Assembly: GCA_003646705.1 (NCBI GenBank)
Contig: QMLK01000041.1
Coordinates: forward strand, 1-7,514
Length of the DNA stretch: 7,514 nt
DNA from: Deltaproteobacteria bacterium
GTDB lineage: Bacteria > Desulfobacterota > B13-G15
Reading direction: 5' to 3'
In this document: positions 1-4,933 of the stretch, in pieces
Layout of the letters: each line of letters opens with the position of its first letter
Numbering within the stretch: position 1 is the stretch's first letter
Program-made: the position numbers and the translations under genes
The notes under the pieces: model-generated
What the model was told of the DNA's origin: nothing
Database searches by the model: none
Seen by the model: only the letters and a program-made list of their open reading frames with translations

Positions 1-86
1 ACCACCACCTCATGGGGCAACACCAGGGGAACCCCAGGGATGAACTCCCGATAGGTGACCTGCCCGATCCTTCCCTTCCTTCCCAT
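1..86 (-). CDS. Unrecognised protein, N-terminal 28 residues only (gene runs off left edge)
   Basis: An ATG at 86-84 on the minus strand opens a frame that stays open to the window edge and reads MGRKGRIGQVTYREFIPG followed by VPLVLPHEVV. An in-frame TAG lies a few codons upstream, so this ATG is a natural start. Codon use matches the neighbours: AGG for arginine and mostly G or C in third positions. No clear Shine-Dalgarno sequence is visible; the bases before the ATG are the AGCGCCCTTT repeat. The gene would be transcribed divergently from the hydrolase gene. I do not recognise the family from so short a piece, and a chance ORF remains possible. Confidence 0.45.
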   Translation of the reverse strand, partial: MGRKGRIGQVTYREFIPGVPLVLPHEVV

Positions 87-87
87 G

Positions 88-104
88 ACTAAAGGGCGCT
101 AAGT
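88..104 (-). repeat. Left arm of imperfect inverted repeat in the divergent spacer
   Basis: On the minus strand this reads ACTTAGCGCCCTTTAGT. Its partner at 224-240 reads ACTTGAGCGCCCTTTTA on the plus strand. The two share ACTT, then the 10-base core AGCGCCCTTT, differing by single-base insertions. Each arm therefore points toward the gene on its own side. It may be a shared operator or promoter element, or the terminal repeats of a short degenerate element. The core identity is directly visible; the function is not. Confidence 0.5.
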
Positions 105-119
105 CTGAAGGAAAGGGCA

Positions 120-134
120 GAGCTTTTCAAGCTC
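120..134. repeat. Small perfect palindrome GAGCTT-TTC-AAGCTC
   Basis: Two perfect 6-base arms are separated by three bases. It lies in the spacer between the divergent genes. Its length and symmetry fit a site for a dimeric regulator, but a chance palindrome cannot be excluded. The stem is too short, and no T-run follows, for a terminator. Confidence 0.3.
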
Positions 135-211
135 AGATATCCTCCACAGGCCCTCTCTCATGGCCCTGCCACCGAATCCTCCTCCCTTAGAATCGGCTTT
201 TTGCCATTATC

Positions 212-221
212 GCTTTAAAGC
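212..221. repeat. Perfect 10-base palindrome GCTTTAAAGC
   Basis: A self-complementary 10-base site in the most AT-rich part of the divergent spacer, just upstream of the right repeat arm. It could be an operator or part of a promoter. No nearby pair of -35 and -10 boxes fits well enough to name a promoter. Confidence 0.25.
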
Positions 222-223
222 TA

Positions 224-240
224 ACTTGAGCGCCCTTTTA
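224..240 (+). repeat. Right arm of imperfect inverted repeat in the divergent spacer
   Basis: Reads ACTTGAGCGCCCTTTTA and pairs with the minus-strand reading of 88-104. It ends 23 bases before the GTG start of the hydrolase gene. Both arms border a TA dinucleotide on the outer side (90-91 and 239-240), which leaves open a small inverted-repeat element as an alternative to paired regulatory sites. Confidence 0.5.
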
Positions 241-263
241 CGCCGTGATATCCTCATCCTGCC

Positions 264-1088
264 GTGTGGGAGAAGGAGGGCTACATAGAATCCAGCGGGC
301 TGAGGCTCCACTACCTGGAGAGGGGAAGGGGCAAGCCAGTGCTCCTCCTTCACGGCTTCGGCGAGACGGCCAACGTCTGGGACTACCTCCTCCCTTACCT
401 CGTAGGACCCTTTCGGCTCTTGGCCCTCGACCAGAGGGGCCACGGCTTGAGTGATCGCGCCCTTGAGGGCTGCTACTCCACCCTCCACTTCGTCTCGGAC
501 ATTGAGGCCCTGGTCCAGGTCCTTGACCTCAAGGGCTTGACCCTCGTCGGCCATTCCATGGGCGGCAGGAATGCCCTCGTCTACGCAGCCCTTCACCCCC
601 AGGGGGTGGAACGCCTTGTGGTCATCGACTACGGCCCGGAGCTTGCCCCTGAGGGGAGGCGCAGGATCGTGAAGGCCTTGAGGTCTCGGGGCGACTACTT
701 CGAGCTCCAACAGATGGCCCAAACCCTGATGGAGGAGAACCCCCGGCTCGACCTGAAGAGGGCACAAGAGTACCTGCTCAAGATCTCCAAACCCTTGGAG
801 GACGGCCGCTACAGATGGCGGTGCGACCTCAAGCTCCTTCGGGCCGTGAGGGAGGGGAAGAGGGTCCTCAGGGATGTGGACCTATGGCAATTCGTTCATC
901 GGGTGAGGTGCCCTACCCTCCTGCTGCGAGGTGCAGAGAGCGACCTCCTCCGTCCGGAGGACGCCCAAAAGATGGCCCAAGCTATGGCCGACTGCCGCCT
1001 CGTCGAGATCCCCCATGCCGGTCACGCCGTGCCTCTCGACAACCCAGAGGCCACGGCAAGGGCGATAAAGGACTTCGTCACGACTTGA
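264..1088 (+). CDS. Alpha/beta-fold hydrolase, 274 aa
   Basis: A cytoplasmic alpha/beta hydrolase. The fold is clear: an oxyanion-hole HGFGE near residues 30-34, DQRGHG at 56-61, the nucleophile elbow GHSMGG at 96-101 with Ser98, a likely catalytic Asp227 in GAESDLL, and His254 in HAGHAVPLDNPE. The cap region (about 130-205) is rich in charged residues. Length is normal for esterase, epoxide-hydrolase or MenH-like members; the substrate cannot be read from the sequence. The start is the GTG at 264, because an in-frame TGA at 246-248 leaves no earlier choice and the homologous core begins at once. No convincing ribosome binding site precedes it, so initiation may be leaderless or weak. Its TGA overlaps the ATG of the nitroreductase by one base, so the two are probably co-transcribed and translationally coupled. 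Confidence 0.93.
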   Translation: MWEKEGYIESSGLRLHYLERGRGKPVLLLHGFGETANVWDYLLPYLVGPFRLLALDQRGHGLSDRALEGCYSTLHFVSDIEALVQVLDLKGLTLVGHSMGGRNALVYAALHPQGVERLVVIDYGPELAPEGRRRIVKALRSRGDYFELQQMAQTLMEENPRLDLKRAQEYLLKISKPLEDGRYRWRCDLKLLRAVREGKRVLRDVDLWQFVHRVRCPTLLLRGAESDLLRPEDAQKMAQAMADCRLVEIPHAGHAVPLDNPEATARAIKDFVTT

Positions 1089-1762
1089 TGCCTAGACCCA
1101 CGTCAAAGATCAACCTCGGCGTTATTGTGGCAATGGCAGCGATCGCCTGGTCTTGCCTTGGGGCCTTCGAGGTGAAGGAGTTGCCCCCTCCGAGGAAGAC
1201 AGGCCCCCTCTCCCTAGAAGAAGCCCTCTCCCGGCGCAGGTCCCTCAGGTCTTACCGAAAGGAGCCCCTCAAACTTCAGGAGCTGTCTCAGCTCCTCTGG
1301 GCAGCCCAGGGGATCACCGACCCTCGGGGCTTCAGGACTGCCCCCTCAGCCGGGGCCCTTTACCCCCTGGAGGTCTATGTGGCCGTTGGAGAGGTAAAGG
1401 GCCTCAAACCCGGCCTCTATAGATATCATCCCTCAGGGCACCTGCTGGAAGAGATGGCCGAGGGTGACAAGCGCCGACTCCTCGCCGAGGCAGCCCTGGG
1501 GCAACCCTGGGTCAGGGAGGCCCCTGTGGTCTTCTGTATTGCGGCGGTCTACCAACGCACCACCAAAAAATACGGCCGGCGCGGGATACGTTACGTACAG
1601 ATGGAGGCAGGTCATGCCGCCCAAAACCTCTGCCTTCAGGCCGTGGCCCTCGGGCTTGGAGGGGTCACCGTCGGGGCCTTTGACGACCAGCAAGTGAAGG
1701 AGATTCTGGGCTTGCCCTCAGACCATCACCCCCTCTACCTCATCCCCGTGGGGAGGCCTTAA
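1088..1762 (+). CDS. SagB-type nitroreductase-family flavoprotein with N-terminal export signal, 224 aa
   Basis: A member of the FMN-dependent nitroreductase/SagB-ThcOx oxidoreductase family. Visible family marks are SRRRSLRSY (48-56, FMN phosphate contacts), the TAPSAGALYPLEVY segment (84-97), VQMEAGHAAQNLCLQAVALGLGG (170-192) and the closing PLYLIPVGRP. Residues 8-27 form a hydrophobic stretch after a basic N-terminus, followed by a Pro-rich linker, so the protein is probably exported or anchored outside the cytoplasmic membrane. Cys23 in AWSC is not a standard lipobox. The frame is open further upstream, but that part is an out-of-frame shadow of the hydrolase gene. The ATG at 1088, inside the overlap TGATG, is the natural start and keeps the whole signal. 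No good Shine-Dalgarno sequence is seen, which fits coupling to the hydrolase. The substrate is unknown; the SagB label describes the fold and does not imply peptide heterocycle formation. Confidence 0.9.
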   Translation: MPRPTSKINLGVIVAMAAIAWSCLGAFEVKELPPPRKTGPLSLEEALSRRRSLRSYRKEPLKLQELSQLLWAAQGITDPRGFRTAPSAGALYPLEVYVAVGEVKGLKPGLYRYHPSGHLLEEMAEGDKRRLLAEAALGQPWVREAPVVFCIAAVYQRTTKKYGRRGIRYVQMEAGHAAQNLCLQAVALGLGGVTVGAFDDQQVKEILGLPSDHHPLYLIPVGRP

Positions 1763-1763
1763 C

Positions 1764-1792
1764 TTTACTCTCCCCCGAGCAGATGCTATCCT
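1764..1792 (+). promoter_or_regulatory. Candidate sigma-70-type promoter for the second gene unit
   Basis: TTTACT (1764-1769) and TATCCT (1787-1792) are separated by 17 bases, each matching four of six consensus positions. TG at 1784-1785 forms an extended -10. Transcription would begin near 1799, giving a leader of only about 15 bases that is almost entirely ribosome binding site. The -35 begins two bases after the nitroreductase stop. There is no terminator hairpin between the units, so readthrough from upstream is also possible. Confidence 0.45.
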
Positions 1793-1800
1793 CAAAACAA

Positions 1801-1809
1801 AAAGGAGGT
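1801..1809 (+). promoter_or_regulatory. Strong ribosome binding site AAAGGAGGT
   Basis: A near-perfect complement to the 16S rRNA 3' end, with five bases between it and the GTG at 1815. It fixes the start of the small EF-Tu-like gene and is the strongest initiation signal in the window. Confidence 0.85.
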
Positions 1810-1814
1810 TTACA

Positions 1815-2072
1815 GTGGAGGAGAAAAGGGTCGGAAAGGTGGTCGGTTATTTCGCCAAGATCGGGGTGGCGGCCATAGAGATCGAGGAAGAGGGGCTCAA
1901 GATAGGGGACACTATCCACATCAAGGGCCATACCACCGACCTCACCCAGCAAGTCACCTCGATGCAGATCGAGAAACAGCCGATCCAAGAGGCGAAGCCA
2001 GGGGATGCCGTAGGGGTGAAGGTCGATGACCGGGTGAGGAGGGGGGACACGGTCTACAAGGTCATCGAGTAG
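1815..2072 (+). CDS. Translation elongation factor-like protein (EF-Tu domain 2-like beta barrel), 85 aa
   Basis: A small stand-alone protein resembling domain 2 of translational GTPases and the C-terminal barrel of U32-family peptidases. Typical marks are KVVGYFAKIGVAAIEI (8-23), LKIGDTIHIKGHTTD (28-42), VTSMQIE (47-53), and AKPGDAVGVKVDDRVRRGDTVYKV (60-83). There is no GTP-binding domain, so it is not itself a GTPase. Its role is unknown; in U32 enzymes this barrel is thought to help substrate or RNA binding. The GTG start is set by the strong ribosome binding site. Its TAG is followed without a gap by the ATG of the DUF763 gene. It is the first gene of the unit, so its expression signal probably serves the downstream genes too. 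Confidence 0.9.
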   Translation: MEEKRVGKVVGYFAKIGVAAIEIEEEGLKIGDTIHIKGHTTDLTQQVTSMQIEKQPIQEAKPGDAVGVKVDDRVRRGDTVYKVIE

Positions 2073-3149
2073 ATGCAGAAAGCCGTAGCCCATCTGCCCC
2101 TGCACTACGGAAGTGCCCCGAGGTGGCTCTTCGAGAGGATGGTCGCCTTGGGGCGTGAGATAGTGCGGGTGATGACTTTGGAGTTTGGCCCCGAAGAGGT
2201 ACTGCGGCGGCTCTCAGACCCCTTCTGGTTTCAGGCCCTCGGCTGTCTCCTGGGCTTCGATTGGCACTCAAGCGGCCTCACCACCACCGTCTGTGGGGCC
2301 CTGAAGGAAGGGCTGAAGGGGCTGGAAGGGGATACGGGGCTCCTGGTCGCTGGCGGCAAGGGCAAGAGGTCCCTCAGGACCCCCGAAGAGATCGCCGCCT
2401 ACGGGGACCGCTTCGGCCTCGATGTAGATCCCTTGATCGAGGCGAGCCGTCTTGTGGCGAAGGTGGACAACTGCGCGTTGCAGGACGGCTACCAGCTCTA
2501 CCATCACACCTTCTTCTTCACCCTGGGCGGGACCTGGTGCGTGATCCAGCAGGGGATGAACCCCTACACCCGTTACGCCCGCCGCTATCATTGGCTGTCC
2601 GAAGGGCTTGATGACTTCTGCTGTGAGCCCCACAAGGCCATCTGCTGTGACAGCCGCGGTCGCGCCCTGAACCTGGTGGCCTCCGAAAGCGAGGGCTCAA
2701 GGCGGGCCATCGCCGAGATAGGCCGCGAAGAGCCCGAAAGGGTCCTGGCGGAACTGAAGCCCCTGAGGGAACTCTCCCTGCCCGACAGGCACGGGATCAC
2801 CGCCGAGGACCTTCAGCCCGAGAAGCTCCACAAGGTCCTCCTCAAGACCTACGAGAGGCAGCCTCAGGACTTCCGCGAGGTCCTGAGCACACGAGGAGTG
2901 GGGCCCAAGGCCTTGAGGGCCTTGAGCCTCATCGCCGAGCTGATCTACGGAGAGGCCCCAAGCTTCAGGGACCCGGCTCGCTTCAGCTTCGCCCACGGGG
3001 GAAAGGATGGAAGGCCCTATCCCGTTGACCGCGAGCTCTACGACCGCTCCATAGAGGTGTTGAAGGATTGCCTCTGGGCCGCGCGGGTGGGGCGGAGCGA
3101 AAAGCTCAAGGCCATGGAGCGGCTCGAGGCCTTCTACCGCAGGGTCTAA
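2073..3149 (+). CDS. DUF763 family protein, 358 aa
   Basis: A full-length member of the uncharacterised DUF763 family, found in archaea and bacteria. Conserved stretches recognised are HLPLHYGSAPRWLFERM (7-23), LSDPFWFQALGCLLGFDWHSSG (47-68), CGALKEG (74-80), AGGKGKR (93-99), SRLVAKVDNCALQDGYQLYHH (125-145), RRYHWL (170-175) and EPHKAI (185-190). Near the C-terminus, LSTRGVGPKALRALSLIAELI (271-291) has the shape of a helix-hairpin-helix, a non-specific DNA-backbone-binding motif. The many invariant polar residues (His, Asp, Lys, Arg) suggest an enzyme, but no reaction is known to me. The ATG directly follows the previous stop with no gap, and only a weak AAGG lies upstream. Its place before RarA and two genes before endonuclease Q makes a role in DNA repair or recombination a reasonable inference, not a demonstrated function. 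Confidence 0.92.
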   Translation: MQKAVAHLPLHYGSAPRWLFERMVALGREIVRVMTLEFGPEEVLRRLSDPFWFQALGCLLGFDWHSSGLTTTVCGALKEGLKGLEGDTGLLVAGGKGKRSLRTPEEIAAYGDRFGLDVDPLIEASRLVAKVDNCALQDGYQLYHHTFFFTLGGTWCVIQQGMNPYTRYARRYHWLSEGLDDFCCEPHKAICCDSRGRALNLVASESEGSRRAIAEIGREEPERVLAELKPLRELSLPDRHGITAEDLQPEKLHKVLLKTYERQPQDFREVLSTRGVGPKALRALSLIAELIYGEAPSFRDPARFSFAHGGKDGRPYPVDRELYDRSIEVLKDCLWAARVGRSEKLKAMERLEAFYRRV

Positions 3150-4475
3150 ATGGAGCTCTTCGCCCGGGCAGCAGAGGAATTCAAGAGGAAGAAGGCCCCC
3201 TTGGCCGACAGGATGAGGCCCAGAAACATCGAGGAGTTTGTGGGGCAGGAACACCTCCTGGGCGAGGGGCGGGTCCTTCGGAGGATGATCTCGAGCGGCG
3301 AGCTCTTCTCCTTCGTCCTCTGGGGGCCGCCGGGGGTGGGGAAGACCACCCTGGCGAGGCTTGTGGCCGAGGCCACAGGGGCCCATTTCGTTGCCTTCAG
3401 CGCGGTGCTGTCGGGGGTGAAAGAGGTAAGGGAAGTGATAAAGGAGGCCGAAGAGCGCCTCACCCTCAGGCGCCAGAGGACCATCCTCTTCGTGGACGAG
3501 ATCCACCGCTTCAACAAGGCCCAGCAGGACGCCTTCTTACCCCACGTAGAGCGAGGCACCATCGTGCTGATCGGTGCCACAACCCAGAACCCCTCCTTCG
3601 CGGTGATCGCGCCGCTGCTGTCGCGGCTTAGGGTCTTCACCTTGAGGCCCCTCACGGAAGAGGAGCTGATCCTGATCGTCCAGAGGGCCCTCAAGGACCC
3701 CGAGCGGGGGCTCGGGGGATACGAGGTGGAGATCTCCCAGGAGGTCCTGAGGCTCCTGGCCCAACTGTCTGACGGCGACGCCCGGGCGGCGCTGAACGCC
3801 CTGGAGCTGGCGGTGATGACCACGCCGCCGGATGAGAGGGGCGTGAGGGTGATCGATCACGAGACCATCATGGAAGCGGCCCAGAAGAGGATCCTCTACG
3901 ACAAGGACGGCGAGGAACATTACAACCTCATCTCGGCCTTCCACAAATCGATGCGGGGCAGCGATCCCGATGCCGCCCTCTATTGGCTCGCCAGGATGCT
4001 CGAGGGGGGAGAGGACCCCCTATACATCGCCCGCAGGATGGTCCAGTTCGCCTCCGAGGACGTGGGGTTGGCCGACCCCCAGGCCCTGGTGGTGGCCGTT
4101 TCGGCCATGCAGGCCTTCCAGTTCCTCGGACAGCCCGAGGGGGAGCTGGCCCTGGCCGAGGCGGCCGTCTATCTGGCCACGGCCCCCAAGAGCAACTCCG
4201 TCTACAGGGCCCTGGAGGAGGCTAAAAGGGACGCCCGGGAGAAGGGGGCCTTGCCCGTGCCCCTCCACCTGAGGAACGCCCCCACGGGCCTCATGCGCCA
4301 GCTCGGCTATGGCCGGGATTACCGCTACCCCCACAACTTCCCAGGGGCCTTCGTGGAGGAGGACTACATGCCCCCGGAGATCAAGCACAGGAGGTATTAC
4401 CGCCCCAGCGACAGGGGCCACGAGAAGGGGATCAAGGAACGCCTGCTGCAGTGGTGGAAGGGGAGGAAGGGATGA
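3150..4475 (+). CDS. rarA: Replication-associated recombination protein A (RarA/MgsA), AAA+ ATPase, 441 aa
   Basis: A clamp-loader-like AAA+ ATPase of the RarA/MgsA/WRNIP1 family. These act as tetramers at stalled or collapsed replication forks and bind single-strand binding protein. Visible parts are LADRMRP and VGQEHLLG (18-38), Walker [10 protein letters not shown] (59-67, Lys65), Walker [10 protein letters not shown] (113-121, Asp116 and Glu117), sensor 1 GATTQNPSF (142-150), and an arginine finger in LLSRLRVF (156-163, Arg159). The family-specific C-terminal half follows, with [54 protein letters not shown] and [12 protein letters not shown]. Length is normal and all catalytic positions are present. 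ATG directly follows the DUF763 stop. Its end overlaps the next gene by four bases (ATGA). Confidence 0.97.
   Translation: MELFARAAEEFKRKKAPLADRMRPRNIEEFVGQEHLLGEGRVLRRMISSGELFSFVLWGPPGVGKTTLARLVAEATGAHFVAFSAVLSGVKEVREVIKEAEERLTLRRQRTILFVDEIHRFNKAQQDAFLPHVERGTIVLIGATTQNPSFAVIAPLLSRLRVFTLRPLTEEELILIVQRALKDPERGLGGYEVEISQEVLRLLAQLSDGDARAALNALELAVMTTPPDERGVRVIDHETIMEAAQKRILYDKDGEEHYNLISAFHKSMRGSDPDAALYWLARMLEGGEDPLYIARRMVQFASEDVGLADPQALVVAVSAMQAFQFLGQPEGELALAEAAVYLATAPKSNSVYRALEEAKRDAREKGALPVPLHLRNAPTGLMRQLGYGRDYRYPHNFPGAFVEEDYMPPEIKHRRYYRPSDRGHEKGIKERLLQWWKGRKG
4462..4466 (+). promoter_or_regulatory. Ribosome binding site GGAGG that sets the start at 4472
   Basis: GGAGG lies five bases before the ATG at 4472, within the end of the rarA gene. 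It favours this ATG over the in-frame GTG at 4451, which would add seven residues and lacks its own site. Confidence 0.75.
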
Positions 4476-4933
4476 AGAGGGGGCTGCTCTTCGTCCTGGC
4501 GGCGGTCCTCGCCTTTTTGGTCCTGAGGAACCTCTTCGTCTCAGAGGAGGACAGGATCAAGAGGGTCCTCAAGGAGGGGAAGGAGGCCATCGAGAAGGAG
4601 GACCTCGAGGGGGTGATGGATCACATCTCCCTCTTCTATCGAGATGACTACGGCTTCACCTACCTGAGGATCAAGGTCCTCTTGCAGCGTCTCTTCGAGG
4701 AGTTCGACGACATCAAGATCTACGTGGAGCGGATGGAGGTGGAGGTAGGGGAGGACGGGAAGGCCACGGCACGGCTCCTCACCTGGGCCACAGCCCGAGG
4801 GAAGGAGGGAACTGGATACATCGCCTGCTCGGGACAGGAGCCCTGCCGGGTGAAGATCGACCTGGAGAAGGGGAAGACGGGCTGGAAGGTGACGAGGACC
4901 TCAGGGGTGGAGCCAGGGGAGGTGCTGCTGTGA
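4472..4933 (+). CDS. Small membrane-anchored protein, possibly NTF2-like, 153 aa
   Basis: Residues 1-3 are Met-Lys-Arg, followed by a hydrophobic helix at about 4-23, so the protein is either a signal-anchored membrane protein or exported. The rest is a soluble domain: a charged helix with [16 protein letters not shown] (38-53), FYRDDYG (55-61), then alternating strands with [19 protein letters not shown] (85-103) and [11 protein letters not shown] (137-147). This order of helices then sheet, with the do-I-bind-a-pocket pattern, resembles cystatin/NTF2-like proteins, but that assignment is tentative. Cys119 and Cys125 (ACSGQEPC) could form a disulfide if the domain is outside the cytoplasm. 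The start is fixed by GGAGG at 4462-4466 and the ATGA overlap with rarA; the end overlaps the endonuclease Q start by four bases (GTGA). Function unknown. It is the odd member of this repair-like operon. Confidence 0.82.
   Translation: MKRGLLFVLAAVLAFLVLRNLFVSEEDRIKRVLKEGKEAIEKEDLEGVMDHISLFYRDDYGFTYLRIKVLLQRLFEEFDDIKIYVERMEVEVGEDGKATARLLTWATARGKEGTGYIACSGQEPCRVKIDLEKGKTGWKVTRTSGVEPGEVLL
4916..4922 (+). promoter_or_regulatory. Ribosome binding site GGGGAGG for endonuclease Q
   Basis: GGGGAGG sits seven bases before the GTG at 4930, inside the end of the preceding gene, and supports the GTG start in the GTGA overlap. Confidence 0.7.

Noticed and set aside
201..227. Possible promoter TTGCCA with TAACTT for the hydrolase gene, and GATAAT on the minus strand (211-206)
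   Set aside because: The plus-strand pair has only 15 bases of spacing and a poor -10. The minus-strand -10 has no acceptable -35 at 16-18 bases. A promoter must exist here, but I cannot place it.
815..1087. Upstream extension of the nitroreductase frame by 91 codons
   Set aside because: That part lies wholly inside the hydrolase gene in another frame, is Arg/Pro/Gly-rich, and would bury the export signal in the middle of the protein.
1763..1800. Terminator between the nitroreductase gene and the next unit
   Set aside because: No stable hairpin followed by a T-run is visible in this short gap.
3150..3182. N-terminal MELF of RarA as a second clamp-binding peptide
   Set aside because: It lacks the leading Gln and the full five-residue pattern. 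Too weak to support next to the clear QMSLF of endonuclease Q.
2697..3823. Overlapping open minus-strand frames opposite the end of the DUF763 gene and rarA
   Set aside because: No family resemblance; they are the reverse complement of conserved coding sequence with high GC third positions.
4451..4471. Earlier GTG start for the small anchored protein
   Set aside because: The GGAGG at 4462-4466 would lie inside the gene, and the ATG at 4472 has ideal spacing and begins a typical Lys-Arg then hydrophobic N-terminus.
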